Part shown: positions 36,382-46,261 of the stretch, in pieces | How positions within the stretch are numbered: position 1 is the stretch's first letter | How the letters are laid out: every line of letters begins with the position of its first letter | NCBI RefSeq assembly: GCF_001050155.1 | Contig: NZ_LFVY01000010.1 | Span: 1 to 64,000 of the forward strand | Direction of reading: 5' to 3' | Source: Nitratireductor soli | GTDB taxonomy: Bacteria; Pseudomonadota; Alphaproteobacteria; Rhizobiales; Rhizobiaceae | Length of the DNA stretch: 64,000 nt | Notes under the pieces: generated by a model | What the model saw: only the letters and a program-made list of their open reading frames with translations | The model's database searches: none | What the model was told of the DNA's origin: nothing | Position numbers and translations under genes: made by a program

Positions 36382-37496
36382 TCGTCCGTTTCCTGACCGC
36401 CGCGCTCCTTTCCATCGCCCTCCTTCCCATCGCTTTGGCGACACCGGCCGGCGCCGCCTCGCGCATCAAGGATGTGGCGATGCTGCAGGCCGCCCGCGAC
36501 AACCAGCTTGTCGGCTATGGCCTCGTCATTGGCCTGCAGGGCAGCGGCGACAGCTTGCGCAACGCGCCCTTCACCGAACAATCCATGCGCGCCATGCTGG
36601 AAAATCTCGGCATCGCCTCCGAAGGCGGTCGCGCCCGCGCCAAGAACGTGGCGGCCGTCATCGTCACCGCCAACTTGCCGCCCTTCGTCCAGTCGGGCGC
36701 GCGCATCGACATCAATGTCTCCTCGCTGGGCGACGCGACGTCGCTTGCCGGCGGCACACTGGTCATGACACCGCTGCGCGCCGCCGATGGCGACATCTAC
36801 GCCGTGGCGCAAGGCTCCGTCATCGTCTCCGGCTTCAGCGCCCAGGGCCAGGCCGAGCAATTGACCCAGGGCGTGCCGACCGCCGGCCGCGTGCCCAACG
36901 GCGCCATCATTGAGCGCAAGGTCGAGGCCTCGCTGTCGGACACGGCCACGCTGGTCCTGCAATTGCGCAACGCGGATTTCTCGACCGCCGTCAGGGTTGC
37001 CGACGCCATCAACGCCTATACGGGTTCCCGCTTCGGCCAGCGGCTCGCGGTGGAAGAAGATTCCCGCACGATCCGCATCCAGCGGCCGAAGGGCATTTCC
37101 TTTGCCCGCTTCTATGCCGAGATCGAGAACCTGATGGTCGAATCCGACGGTCCGGCCCGCGTCGTCGTCGACGAACGCACCGGCACGGTGGTGATCGGCA
37201 ACGATGTACGCATCTCGCGCGTCGCCATCAGCCATGGCGCGCTGACCGTGCGCATCACCGAGATGCCGCGGATCGTCCAGCCGGAGCCTTTCTCGCGCGG
37301 CGAGACCGCCGTCGAACCCTTCACCCAGATCGTCGCCGACCAGCCGGACGCCAAGGTGGCGGTGCTCGACGGCCCCGATCTGCAAACCCTCGTCTCCGGT
37401 CTCAACCGGCTCGGCGTCAAGCCCGACGGCATCATCGCCATTCTCCAGGGCATCAAATCCGCCGGCGCCCTGCAGGCCGAACTCGTGCTGCAATAG
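36378..37496 (+). CDS. flgI: Flagellar P-ring protein FlgI
   Basis: A 372-residue P-ring subunit. A signal peptide at residues 1-27 is followed by SRIKDVAMLQAARDNQLVGYG, the family's mature start, and the C-terminal LVSGLNRLGVKPDGIIAILQ. It forms the bushing around the rod in the peptidoglycan layer. It starts inside the flgA stop. Confidence 0.95.
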   Translation: MIVRFLTAALLSIALLPIALATPAGAASRIKDVAMLQAARDNQLVGYGLVIGLQGSGDSLRNAPFTEQSMRAMLENLGIASEGGRARAKNVAAVIVTANLPPFVQSGARIDINVSSLGDATSLAGGTLVMTPLRAADGDIYAVAQGSVIVSGFSAQGQAEQLTQGVPTAGRVPNGAIIERKVEASLSDTATLVLQLRNADFSTAVRVADAINAYTGSRFGQRLAVEEDSRTIRIQRPKGISFARFYAEIENLMVESDGPARVVVDERTGTVVIGNDVRISRVAISHGALTVRITEMPRIVQPEPFSRGETAVEPFTQIVADQPDAKVAVLDGPDLQTLVSGLNRLGVKPDGIIAILQGIKSAGALQAELVLQ

Positions 37497-37504
37497 GCCG
37501 GATC

Positions 37505-38017
37505 ATGCGACGCACGCCATCCCTCAGACAGCTTGCCTCCGGCGCCTTCGCCGCCCTGGTCATCCTGACCCAGGCAGTCCCGCTTCATGCTCTGGCGGCC
37601 AATGAACCCGGCGAGATGCCCGCCGACGAAGTGCAGCGCTTCTGCGCCAACATCGCCGATGCCGCGCGCGACCGGCGCTATTCGCTGCAGGCGATGGAAC
37701 TCAAGAAGCTGAAGGGCGAGGTCGATGAGCGCATCGCCGCGCTCGAGGAAAAGCGCGCCGAATACGAATCCTGGCTGGAACGGCGCGAAGTCTTCCTCGC
37801 CAAGGCCGAAAACGGGATCGTTTCCATTTATGAGGCGATGCGCCCCGATGCCGCCGCCGAGCGACTGGCCGAAGTGTCGATCGACCTGGCGGCGGCGATC
37901 CTGATGAAGATCGAGCCGCGCAAGGCCGGTGTCATCCTGAATGAAATGAACAGCAAATCGGCGGCCATGCTGACCAGCATCATCGCCAGCGCGGCGCGTC
38001 CGGAGGACCCCACATGA
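37505..38017 (+). CDS. motE: MotE, periplasmic chaperone of MotC
   Basis: A 170-residue exported protein. The signal peptide is residues 1-32 (AVPLHALAA), followed by a coiled-coil stretch (about 60-100, with LKKLKGEVDERIAALEEKRA) and a FliG/MgtE-like helical end (AAAILMKIEPRKAGVILNEM). In rhizobia MotE folds and stabilises MotC in the periplasm. It lies between flgI and flgH, as in Sinorhizobium. Confidence 0.85.
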   Translation: MRRTPSLRQLASGAFAALVILTQAVPLHALAANEPGEMPADEVQRFCANIADAARDRRYSLQAMELKKLKGEVDERIAALEEKRAEYESWLERREVFLAKAENGIVSIYEAMRPDAAAERLAEVSIDLAAAILMKIEPRKAGVILNEMNSKSAAMLTSIIASAARPEDPT

Positions 38018-38718
38018 CATTCCAGCCCGCACTCGTCCTGCCGCTGCTGCTGGTTGCCGGCTGCTCGCAGACCATGAACGAGATCGGCAAGGAGCCGGCG
38101 ATGACGCAGGTCGGCGCCAGCATCGATCCGGAGATGATGGCTGCCTACAACTACCCGAAGCGCCCCGCGCCGGCGCTGACGCGCTATTCGCTCTGGGACG
38201 ACCGCCAGAGCCGGCTGTTCACCGATCCGCGCGCGCTGAACGCCGGCGACATCCTGACGGTCGAGATCTCCATCAACGACAAGGCACGCTTCAAGAACGA
38301 ATCCGAGCGCTCGCGCGACGCCAGCCGCAGCCTGGGCCTGTCCGGCTCCTATTCGCTTGGCGGCGCCGGCTCGTCGGCCGCCGCAGAGGGCCAGATCGGC
38401 TCGGGCACGTCGACCTCCGGCAGCGGCGCGACGGAGCGGTCGGAGAACATCCGCCTGCTGGTTGCCGCCGTGGTGACGCAGGTGCTGAACAACGGCAATC
38501 TGCGCATTCGCGGCACGCAGGAAGTGCGCGTCAACGCCGAACTGCGCATTCTGACCATCGATGGCATCGTCCGGCCGAGCGACATCGACCCGCAGAACAT
38601 GGTGTCCTACGAGCGCATCGCCGAGGCGCGCATCTCCTATGGCGGCCGTGGCCGCCTGACCGAGGTGCAGCAGCCGCCCTACGGTCAGCAGATACTCGAC
38701 ACGGTGCTTCCATTCTGA
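38014..38718 (+). CDS. flgH: Flagellar L-ring lipoprotein FlgH
   Basis: A 234-residue outer-membrane lipoprotein. A lipobox VAGCS places the lipidated Cys near residue 16. The family segments SLWDDRQSRLFTDPRALNAG and ILTVEISINDKARFKNES are present. It forms the L-ring around the distal rod. It overlaps motE by four bases. Confidence 0.95.
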   Translation: MTFQPALVLPLLLVAGCSQTMNEIGKEPAMTQVGASIDPEMMAAYNYPKRPAPALTRYSLWDDRQSRLFTDPRALNAGDILTVEISINDKARFKNESERSRDASRSLGLSGSYSLGGAGSSAAAEGQIGSGTSTSGSGATERSENIRLLVAAVVTQVLNNGNLRIRGTQEVRVNAELRILTIDGIVRPSDIDPQNMVSYERIAEARISYGGRGRLTEVQQPPYGQQILDTVLPF

Positions 38719-38747
38719 ACACGATCCCCTCTGGAGTCTGACAAAGC

Positions 38748-39239
38748 GTGGCCCTGCTTGAAAAACAAACTGCCGAACGCTCGGGACCATCGGCGATGGT
38801 CCAGGTGCTGCTGCTTGTCGGCCTGACGGCGCTGACGGCCGGTACCGGCTGGTTTGCCGGTGGCTATCTGCAAGGCCGCGCCGGCGGCGAGGCGGGCGAG
38901 CCGCTTGCCGCGGAGAGTGGCGGCGGCAACAAGGAAGACGGCAAGCCGCATGGCATGCCGGGCGTTCTCGACATTCAGGCGATCACCACCAATCTGGCCG
39001 AGCCGAGCGACGTCTGGGTGCGCGCCGAACTGTCGCTGGTCTTCGACGGCATGCCCGACCCGGCGGTCGCCGAGGCGGTCCATCAGGACCTGTTCGCCTA
39101 TATCCGCACGGTGCGCCTGCGCCAGGTGGAAACGGCAAGCGGGTTCCAGCATTTTCGTTCCGATCTCGAAGAACGCGCCCGCATCCGCAGCGACGGCGCG
39201 GTCGACAAGATCCTGTTCCGGGCGCTTTTGTTCGAATGA
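38748..39239 (+). CDS. fliL: Flagellar basal-body protein FliL
   Basis: A 163-residue single-pass inner-membrane protein. The helix is at about residues 19-40, and the periplasmic C-terminal domain resembles a stomatin-like ring former. It supports stator function and swarming torque. The GTG start has a GGAG site 10 bases before it. It overlaps fliP by four bases. Confidence 0.9.
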   Translation: MALLEKQTAERSGPSAMVQVLLLVGLTALTAGTGWFAGGYLQGRAGGEAGEPLAAESGGGNKEDGKPHGMPGVLDIQAITTNLAEPSDVWVRAELSLVFDGMPDPAVAEAVHQDLFAYIRTVRLRQVETASGFQHFRSDLEERARIRSDGAVDKILFRALLFE

Positions 39240-39970
39240 AACGCTTCCTCTTCGCCATAGCCGCGCTGTTGCTGCCCACGGCGGCGGTTGCGCAGACCAT
39301 AGACCTTGGCGCGCTCACCGGCGGTGCCGACGGCTCGACGGTCGGCACCATCATCCAGATGTTCGGCCTGTTGACGATCCTGTCGATCGCGCCGGGCATC
39401 CTGATCATGGTGACGAGCTTCACCCGCTTCGTCATCGCCTTCTCGATCCTGCGCGCCGGCATGGGCCTGCCATCGACGCCGGCCAATCTGATCCTCATCA
39501 GCCTGTCGCTGTTCATGACCTTCTACGTGATGGCGCCGACCTTCGACAAAGCCTGGGCCGACGGCGTCAAGCCGCTGATGAACAACGAGATCAGCGAAGA
39601 GATCGCCATCCAGCGCATCGCCCAACCCTTCCGCGGCTTCATGACAAGCAATGTGCGTGAAAAGGATTTCGCCCTGTTCGCCGACCTGGCCAATGAGCGC
39701 GGCAACATCGACGCCAATGTCGAGACGGCGGATCTGCGCGTGCTGATCCCCGCCTTCATGATCTCCGAAATCCGTCGCGGCTTCGAGATCGGCTTCCTGA
39801 TCGTCCTGCCGTTCCTGGTGATCGATCTGATCGTCGCCACCATCACCATGTCGATGGGCATGATGATGCTGCCGCCGACGGTCGTCTCGCTGCCGTTCAA
39901 GATCCTGTTCTTCGTCCTGATCGACGGCTGGAACCTGCTGGTCGGCAGCCTCGTCCGCTCCTTCGTGTGA
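39236..39970 (+). CDS. fliP: Flagellar export gate protein FliP
   Basis: A 244-residue export-gate membrane protein with a cleavable signal peptide (about residues 1-18, ending AVAQ). The conserved MVTSFTRFVIAFSILRAGMG and PFLVIDLIVATITMSMGMMM segments are present. It forms the core pore with FliQ and FliR. A strong terminator follows it, so it ends the flgF unit. Confidence 0.95.
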   Translation: MKRFLFAIAALLLPTAAVAQTIDLGALTGGADGSTVGTIIQMFGLLTILSIAPGILIMVTSFTRFVIAFSILRAGMGLPSTPANLILISLSLFMTFYVMAPTFDKAWADGVKPLMNNEISEEIAIQRIAQPFRGFMTSNVREKDFALFADLANERGNIDANVETADLRVLIPAFMISEIRRGFEIGFLIVLPFLVIDLIVATITMSMGMMMLPPTVVSLPFKILFFVLIDGWNLLVGSLVRSFV

Positions 39971-40028
39971 ATTGAACACGCGGCATTCCGGCACTGTTCA
40001 AGTGGAAACCGGCGACTGGACGTCCTGA

Positions 40029-40059
40029 ATGGAGCCGCACCGCGGCTCCATTTCATTTT
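40029..40059 (+). terminator. Rho-independent terminator after fliP
   Basis: A perfect 10-base stem, ATGGAGCCGC and GCGGCTCCAT, with an ACC loop is followed by TTCATTTT. The U-rich end runs into the fliF promoter motif, so this marks a unit boundary. Confidence 0.8.
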
Positions 40060-40084
40060 CGCACAAGCTTCGGAAGCTAGGCTC
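40058..40084 (+). promoter_or_regulatory. Shared flagellar promoter motif before fliF
   Basis: TTCGCACAAG, 9 bases, CTAGGCTC. It ends 31 bases before the fliF TTG start, directly after the terminator. Confidence 0.72.
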
Positions 40085-40115
40085 CCAGTCGTTATTTCCA
40101 TGGGAGCATTGGGCG

Positions 40116-41753
40116 TTGCCTGAGCAGTTTCAGACCGTTGTCGAAAACCTGAAAAGCCTGGGAGCCAGGCGGCTCGCCATCATGGGCGGCATCTTCACGC
40201 TGGTGATGGCCGTCATCGTCGCCGGCGCCACCTATCTCAACCGGCCGGCCTACGAGACCTTGTATGTCGGCCTCGACCGCTCCGACGTCAATCAGATCGG
40301 CCTGGTTCTCGGCGAGGCCGGCATTGGTTTCGACGTGGTTTCCGATGGCACCTCGGTTCTCGTGCCGGCCGGCAAGACCGCCCAGGCGCGCATGCTCCTG
40401 GCCGAGAAAGGCCTGCCGAGCAGCACCAATGCCGGCTACGAATTGTTCGACAATGTCGGTTCGCTCGGCCTGACGACATTCATGCAGCAGGTCACCCGGG
40501 TGCGCGCGCTGGAGGGCGAGATCGCCCGCACCATCCAGTCCATCGCCGGCATCAAGGCGGCCCGCGTCCACATCGTCATGCAGGAGCGCGGCACGTTTCG
40601 CGCCGAGGAGCGGCAGCCCTCGGCTTCCGTCGTCATTCGCGCCTCGAACGTCAACGTGGCGGGAACGGCTGCCTCGATCCGCTATCTGGTGGCGGCCGCC
40701 GTGCCTGGCCTCGATGCCGAGAAGGTGACCGTGCTCGATTCGGCAGGCACGCTTCTGGCCGCTGGCGACGACCCGGCCAACAACACCGCGCAGCGCTCCA
40801 TCGGCGTCGAGCGCAATGTCGAAGGCCAGATCGAGGAAAACATCCGCCGCGCGCTGACCCCCTATCTCGGACCAGAAAACTTCCGCGCCAGCGTCAAGGC
40901 CGACATCAACACCGACGCCCGGCAGATCGAGGAAGTGATCTATGATCCGCAATCGCGCGTCGAACGCTCGGTGCAGGTCGTCCGCTCGAGCGACAGCGCC
41001 AATCGCGAGACGGCGATCCAGCCGACATCGGTGGCGCAGAACCTGCCGCAGGACGAGACGGCGGCAACCGAAGGGCCAAAATCCTCCGAGGAGAGCGAAC
41101 GGCGCGAGGAAACCACCAATTACGAACTGAACACAAAGCGCATCGCCACCACCAGCAACGGCTACAGCGTCGAGAAGATGTCCATCGCCGTGGTGGTCAA
41201 CCGCGCCCGGCTGATGCAGATCCTGGAAGCCAATGCGACGCCCGACCAGGTGGCCGAGCGGATTGCCGAGATCGAGAAGGTCGTGGCCTCCGCCACCGGC
41301 TTCAACCAGACGCGCGGCGACATCATCAGCGTCTCGGCGGTCGAGTTCATCGACGGACTGGACGGAACGCCGATCCCCGAACCCGGCATTCTCGATACGC
41401 TCGGTCAGCAGACCGGCACGATGATCAATGCCGCGGCCTTCATCCTGGTCGCCTTCCTTGTCACCTGGTTCGGCCTGCGCCCGCTCGGCACGACGCTGAT
41501 GCGCCCCATGATGGTCGAGGGGCCGGCCGGAGAGAACATGCAACGCTCGCTGCCGACGCCGGAAGAGCAGGCGCAACTGACCGCCGACGGCTATTTGGAC
41601 CCGATCCTCGAGGAGGACGACACCTACGGCACGCACCGCCTGAAGATTCGACCCGCCCCGCAGGAGCGGCTGGCCCGCATGGTCGACCTCAATGAAGAGC
41701 GCACCGCGCATATCCTGCGCAAATGGGCGCGCGCCGAAGCGGAGGCGGTCTGA
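40116..41753 (+). CDS. fliF: Flagellar MS-ring protein FliF
   Basis: A 545-residue MS-ring subunit. The first helix is at about residues 20-40, followed by ring-building motifs (QVTRVRALEGEIARTIQSI and VHIVMQERG), a long periplasmic part, a second helix near residue 455 (MINAAAFILVAFLVTWFGL) and a cytosolic tail that binds FliG. I chose the TTG at 40116 because GGGAG lies 9 bases upstream and the protein then starts like other FliF proteins. A frame from 40029 would run through the terminator and is unlikely. Confidence 0.93.
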   Translation: MPEQFQTVVENLKSLGARRLAIMGGIFTLVMAVIVAGATYLNRPAYETLYVGLDRSDVNQIGLVLGEAGIGFDVVSDGTSVLVPAGKTAQARMLLAEKGLPSSTNAGYELFDNVGSLGLTTFMQQVTRVRALEGEIARTIQSIAGIKAARVHIVMQERGTFRAEERQPSASVVIRASNVNVAGTAASIRYLVAAAVPGLDAEKVTVLDSAGTLLAAGDDPANNTAQRSIGVERNVEGQIEENIRRALTPYLGPENFRASVKADINTDARQIEEVIYDPQSRVERSVQVVRSSDSANRETAIQPTSVAQNLPQDETAATEGPKSSEESERREETTNYELNTKRIATTSNGYSVEKMSIAVVVNRARLMQILEANATPDQVAERIAEIEKVVASATGFNQTRGDIISVSAVEFIDGLDGTPIPEPGILDTLGQQTGTMINAAAFILVAFLVTWFGLRPLGTTLMRPMMVEGPAGENMQRSLPTPEEQAQLTADGYLDPILEEDDTYGTHRLKIRPAPQERLARMVDLNEERTAHILRKWARAEAEAV

Positions 41754-42391
41754 TGCCGCCCGCCCTCGCGCTGATCGATGCCCTGCCCGATTTCGGCAGC
41801 GTTGCACCGCCTACGGGAAACTCAGGCCCGTGGGCCGATTTCGGTGCAACCGTGCCCGAGCGGCGCGACCCCGCGCCCGGTCATGACCTGCAAACGATCG
41901 TCAGCGCCGAAGTGGCGGCGGCCGAGGCGGCTCTCGCCGAGCGGTTGACGCACGAACACGCGTTCGCCATGGCTGAAGAAGAGGCCCGCCACGCCGAAGC
42001 GCTCGCGGCGGCCCAGAGCGAACTCGCCGATCAGGCGGGGCGGATCATCGAGCAGCGCTTCGACGCGATGGAACGGCAGGTGACGGCACTCACAAGCGAA
42101 GCGGCGGCGCGCATTCTGAGCGTGGTCCTGACCCAGGATCTGCAGCAGCGCTCGGTCGGTGAGCTGGAACGGATCATCCGCCAGGCGCTGGACGACCGCG
42201 AGACCGTGCGCATCCGCGTCAGCGGCGCGCCGGCTCTCTGGGAGGCGCTGAAGGCCGGGCTCGGCGACAAGGCCAGCCATGTCGATTTCGCCGAGGCGCC
42301 AGGCCTGGATGTCAGCCTGTCGCTTGACGAGAAGCTCTTCGAAACGCGCCTGGCGGAGTGGTCGGACACGCTGTCGGAGCTGATCCCATGA
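41753..42391 (+). CDS. FliH-like export regulator
   Basis: A 212-residue soluble protein. A Pro-rich N-terminus is followed by an Ala/Glu-rich coiled-coil (about residues 50-110) and a C-terminal domain like the FliH/HrpE end (VRIRVSGAPALWEALKAGLG). FliH regulates FliI and tethers it to the C-ring. It overlaps fliF and motB by one and four bases. Identity is inferred from architecture and position between fliF and motB, since FliH proteins diverge strongly. Confidence 0.7.
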   Translation: MPPALALIDALPDFGSVAPPTGNSGPWADFGATVPERRDPAPGHDLQTIVSAEVAAAEAALAERLTHEHAFAMAEEEARHAEALAAAQSELADQAGRIIEQRFDAMERQVTALTSEAAARILSVVLTQDLQQRSVGELERIIRQALDDRETVRIRVSGAPALWEALKAGLGDKASHVDFAEAPGLDVSLSLDEKLFETRLAEWSDTLSELIP

Positions 42392-43722
42392 GCATGGCCG
42401 AGAGCGGAGCCCGCCCGCCCGAAATCATCATCGTGCGACGCGGCGGCGGCGACGAGGAAGACGGTCATCACGGCGGCGCATGGAAGATCGCCTTCGCCGA
42501 CTTCATGACCGCGATGATGTGCTTCTTCCTGGTGATGTGGCTGGTCAACGCGGCCAATGACCAGACGCGCTCGGCGCTCGCCAGCTACTTCAACCCGGTC
42601 AAGCTGATCGACCGCAACACCAGCACCAAGGGGCTGGAGGATCTCGGCGAAGACCCCGAGGAGGCAACGCCGCAGACCGAGACGAACGAGGAGAAATCTC
42701 CGTCGCCGACCGACAATCAGGAACACACGTCCGGCCCGATGGATTTCGAGAACGCGGTCGGCCAATCCGACGCGCGCAAACTCTCCGACGAGAACCTGTT
42801 TTCCGATCCCTATTCGGTTCTGGCCGAGATCGCCGCCGACACCGGCACGCAGGCCAATGTGTCGGCGAAAGGCGAAGGCGGCGCGCAGACGGCGGGGCCC
42901 TCTTCCGGCGCCGCCGGGGGCGAATCCTATCGCGACCCCTTCGCGCCCGACTTCTGGTCGCAGCAGGTCGCGACCCCCGATATCGGCGTCCAGGGCGATC
43001 CCGACAAGGCGCGCGACAATCCAGCCGGCACCGATGTCGACCTGGCGACCAATGGCCAGAACGAGCCGGCCGCCGGCAGCGCGGCCAGGGCCGAGATCGA
43101 AGACAGTGGCGCGGGCATCGCGCTGGCACCGGTTGCCGAGGTCGAGCCTCTGAAACCGTCGGCCGAGGAGGTCGCGGCCGCCGAAGCGAAGCAGGCGGAA
43201 CTCGCCATGGCCGCCGAGGAAGCCGCAGCCACCGTCGCTGCGCCCACCCCCCCTTCCGCGCGGACCGAGGAGATCGCCGCCGGCATTCGCTCCGAACTGG
43301 CACGACAGTTCGCCGACAGTCCGCTGGCCGGCTCCGTCACCGTGGTCGCCTCCGAGAGCGGGGTGATCGTCTCGATCACCGACGACCTCGAGCAGGGCAT
43401 GTTTCCGGTCGGCTCGGCTGTGCCGGAACGGGAACTGGTCCTGGCGATGGACAAGATCGGCCGCGTGCTCACTGCCCAGTCGGGGCTGATCAGGATCCGC
43501 GGTCACACCGATGGCCGGCCGTTCCGCAGCGAGACCTATGACAATTGGCGCCTGTCCACGGCGCGCGCCCAGGCCGCCTATTACATGCTGGTGCGCGGTG
43601 GCCTCGACGAGCAGCGCATCGAGCAGGTCGCGGGCTTTGCCGACCGCAAGCTGAAGATCGCCGACGATCCGTATGCCAACGCCAACCGGCGCATCGAGAT
43701 CCTGCTGGAATTGCCGCAATGA
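42388..43722 (+). CDS. motB: Flagellar stator protein MotB
   Basis: A 444-residue stator partner of MotA. The single helix (about residues 35-57) carries the proton-binding Asp38 in AFADFMTAMM. A long, acidic linker (about 65-300) precedes the C-terminal OmpA-like peptidoglycan-binding domain with RIRGHTDGRPF. The protein is longer than enteric MotB (about 310), as in other rhizobia. It overlaps the fliH-like gene and motC by four bases each. Confidence 0.93.
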   Translation: MSMAESGARPPEIIIVRRGGGDEEDGHHGGAWKIAFADFMTAMMCFFLVMWLVNAANDQTRSALASYFNPVKLIDRNTSTKGLEDLGEDPEEATPQTETNEEKSPSPTDNQEHTSGPMDFENAVGQSDARKLSDENLFSDPYSVLAEIAADTGTQANVSAKGEGGAQTAGPSSGAAGGESYRDPFAPDFWSQQVATPDIGVQGDPDKARDNPAGTDVDLATNGQNEPAAGSAARAEIEDSGAGIALAPVAEVEPLKPSAEEVAAAEAKQAELAMAAEEAAATVAAPTPPSARTEEIAAGIRSELARQFADSPLAGSVTVVASESGVIVSITDDLEQGMFPVGSAVPERELVLAMDKIGRVLTAQSGLIRIRGHTDGRPFRSETYDNWRLSTARAQAAYYMLVRGGLDEQRIEQVAGFADRKLKIADDPYANANRRIEILLELPQ

Positions 43723-44948
43723 AATGGCAGCCGACCGTTGCCGCGTTCCTGATGACAGGAGCCGCGCTTTGCGGCAACGCATCGGCGACATCGCTGCAAC
43801 CCTTCCAGATGGTCCGGTCGCTGCAGGTGGTGCAGGATCGCATCGCCAATGGCGACCATGCCGCCCTGCCGATGCAGCAGAAGCTGCTCGGCATCATCGA
43901 CGACCGGCTGCGCGCGGCCAGCGCCGGCGATTTCACCGACCAGCGCAATCTGCGCGCGCTGTTGATCTATGGCTTGAGCGGCGGCAACCCCAGGACACTC
44001 GAAACCATATTCTCCGAACTCGATCTCGAAGGAGAACAAGCCAAGCTGGGCAGTGCCATCGTCAGCTATGCGCGCGGTGACTTCCAGAGCGCGCGCGACG
44101 GCCTGCGCGCCATCGACCCGATGGCGCTCGACCCGGAAGTGGGACCGGCCGTCGCGCTGGTGACGGCGGCCGTGCTTGCCGCCGACGAACCGGCCACCGC
44201 CGCCAGGCTGCTCGACGATGCCCGCCTGCTCAGCCCCGGCACGCTGATCGAGGAAGCCGCCCTGCGGCGCAGCATCCCGGTGGCGGCCGCCTTGAACGAC
44301 ACGCAGCGCTTTGCCAGCGCCTCAGAGCAATATGCGCGCCGCTTCCTGCGCTCGCCTTATGCCAGCCAGTTCGCCGATTCCTTCGTCGCGGCAATCGTCG
44401 CCCTGCACGAGACCGTCGATCTCAGCGTCATCGACGACGTGGTGGCCCAGATGAGCAACGAGCAAGCGCGGATCATCTATCTGCGCCTGGCGCGCAAGAG
44501 CGCCATCGAGGGCTATGACCGGCTGCAGGCATTCGCCTCTGAGAAGGCCACGAACCACGCCGAGCAGAGCGAAGCCGGCGAGGACCCGCGCGCCACGCTC
44601 TACGCCAACATGGCCTCGGTCACCTCGGACAATGTCGATGCGGTGCTCACCGCGCTGGCCGGCATCGACCGCGAGCGCCTCTCCGAACAGGACAGAGAAC
44701 TGCTGGACGCGGCAAAGGCGGTCGCCCGCGCCGTGCTCAATCGCCCGATCGACGAGGCCGAAGACCACGCTGCTCAAAATGCCGTCGCGGCGGCAATGGA
44801 GCGAAGTCGCCCTCCAGCCGAGGGAGAGGCCGAAAAGACCCACACGCCCGCCGACGACGAAATCGAAGCGGCGGAAACCTATCTGCGCGACATGCGCGAC
44901 AGGCTGCAGGCCGTCGACGCCCTGCTGGTGAAGGAGACGGGAGAATGA
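43719..44948 (+). CDS. motC: MotC, periplasmic motor protein of rhizobia
   Basis: A 409-residue exported protein with a signal peptide at residues 1-24 (LCGNASA) and a mostly helical body. In Sinorhizobium MotC is a periplasmic motor protein that binds MotB and needs MotE. Position directly after motB and before fliK/motD matches that species. The C-terminal part is acidic and likely coiled (about 340-409). Confidence 0.85.
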   Translation: MKWQPTVAAFLMTGAALCGNASATSLQPFQMVRSLQVVQDRIANGDHAALPMQQKLLGIIDDRLRAASAGDFTDQRNLRALLIYGLSGGNPRTLETIFSELDLEGEQAKLGSAIVSYARGDFQSARDGLRAIDPMALDPEVGPAVALVTAAVLAADEPATAARLLDDARLLSPGTLIEEAALRRSIPVAAALNDTQRFASASEQYARRFLRSPYASQFADSFVAAIVALHETVDLSVIDDVVAQMSNEQARIIYLRLARKSAIEGYDRLQAFASEKATNHAEQSEAGEDPRATLYANMASVTSDNVDAVLTALAGIDRERLSEQDRELLDAAKAVARAVLNRPIDEAEDHAAQNAVAAAMERSRPPAEGEAEKTHTPADDEIEAAETYLRDMRDRLQAVDALLVKETGE

Positions 44949-46261
44949 ACGCGGTGCTCGGCAGTGCGATGCCCACCACCCCACAGGGACACGAGACCAA
45001 CGCCCGATTGCGCAACAGCGCCGCGCCCCACGACACCGGCTTTCGCGAAGCGCTCGACGGCAAGGGCAAGGCCGACAAGGAGACCCTGCCCGTCGATGCG
45101 GCAGCACCCGAGGCGAAAAGGCCGGGGCTGGTGCCCGTCCGCTGGTCCCTGCCTCACCCGGTTCACCAGACGACAGGAAAGGCAGCGGCGCGAGGCGATG
45201 CCGAGGATGAGGGCAACGGCGCGAAAGACGACGCCGATGCGGAAAGCCTTCCCGCCGACCTGCCTGACGACCTGCCCGGCGACCGGCACACCCAGGACAT
45301 TCCCCATGCGGTCGGCGCCGGCCCCGTGGAACGAACCGGCGCGGAAGTGCTGCCTGCGCCAACGGCACAGGCAGATGCCAAAAATCCGCAAGCGGACGGC
45401 GAGTTGGCGCCCGGCAGCGACCCCGGAAAACGATCATCAGCCGCAGCCCAGGGCACGCCGATGCCGGGTCAGCCGGCAATGCCCGCAGCCCCCATGCCGC
45501 CCGCCAATCAGCGCGCCCGTGAGAATGCGGCTTCGGCCTCGATGCTGAACCGGCAAGGCACGCAACCGTCCCAAAGCGCCACAACACCAACTGAAATCCG
45601 CGCCGAAACCTTCAGGCAACGCGGCGCGGATGCTTCGGGCAAGGCCGAGATTCCGGCGAATGCGATGCGACCGGAAACGCGTGCCGCGCAGACCGCCCAG
45701 GAAACCCTGCCGCGCGACGGGCAGGGCGAAATCCGCGTCCTGTCGATCCAGCGGGCCCCGGCGCCCGTCGCCGCCGGCGAACAAGCCGCCGCCGGCCAGA
45801 AATCCGCGACGCCGGAGACCGCACAAACGCAATTGCCGACACAATCGGAGGCAGGCCGCGTCCTGCAGACGCTCAAGATCCAGCTTCACCCGGCCGAACT
45901 CGGTCCCGTCACCGCCCGCTTGCGCATCGTCGCAGATCAACTCATGGTTGATATACAGGTCGAGACGGCCGAGGCGCGCCATCGGCTCGGCAGCGACAGC
46001 GACGCCATCGTCAAGGCGCTGCGCGGGCTCGGCTACGACATCGACCGCGTTACCGTTCAGCAGGCAGCGCCGGGCACGCCGTCGAGCGGCACGGGCACCG
46101 GCAATGCGCGTGATGGCGCCTTCCAGTCCGCCGCCAATGGCCAGGATGGCGGCGACCCTTCGCGTGGCGCTGGCCGCGACGAACGGCAGGATCACCCGGG
46201 CCGCCAGGGCGGCCCATCACAGGACAGCGGCGATGCGCCTGGCAGCGGTCTTTACATTTAG
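44945..46261 (+). CDS. fliK: Hook-length control protein FliK (rhizobial MotD)
   Basis: A 438-residue protein with a low-complexity N-terminal three quarters rich in Ala, Pro, Gln and Asp. The conserved C-terminal FliK domain follows at about residues 305-375 (LKIQLHPAELGPVTARLRI). The rhizobial MotD was shown to be FliK, which measures the hook and triggers the FlhB switch. It overlaps motC by four bases, and its 3' end overlaps the transglycosylase gene by 29. Confidence 0.87.
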   Translation: MNAVLGSAMPTTPQGHETNARLRNSAAPHDTGFREALDGKGKADKETLPVDAAAPEAKRPGLVPVRWSLPHPVHQTTGKAAARGDAEDEGNGAKDDADAESLPADLPDDLPGDRHTQDIPHAVGAGPVERTGAEVLPAPTAQADAKNPQADGELAPGSDPGKRSSAAAQGTPMPGQPAMPAAPMPPANQRARENAASASMLNRQGTQPSQSATTPTEIRAETFRQRGADASGKAEIPANAMRPETRAAQTAQETLPRDGQGEIRVLSIQRAPAPVAAGEQAAAGQKSATPETAQTQLPTQSEAGRVLQTLKIQLHPAELGPVTARLRIVADQLMVDIQVETAEARHRLGSDSDAIVKALRGLGYDIDRVTVQQAAPGTPSSGTGTGNARDGAFQSAANGQDGGDPSRGAGRDERQDHPGRQGGPSQDSGDAPGSGLYI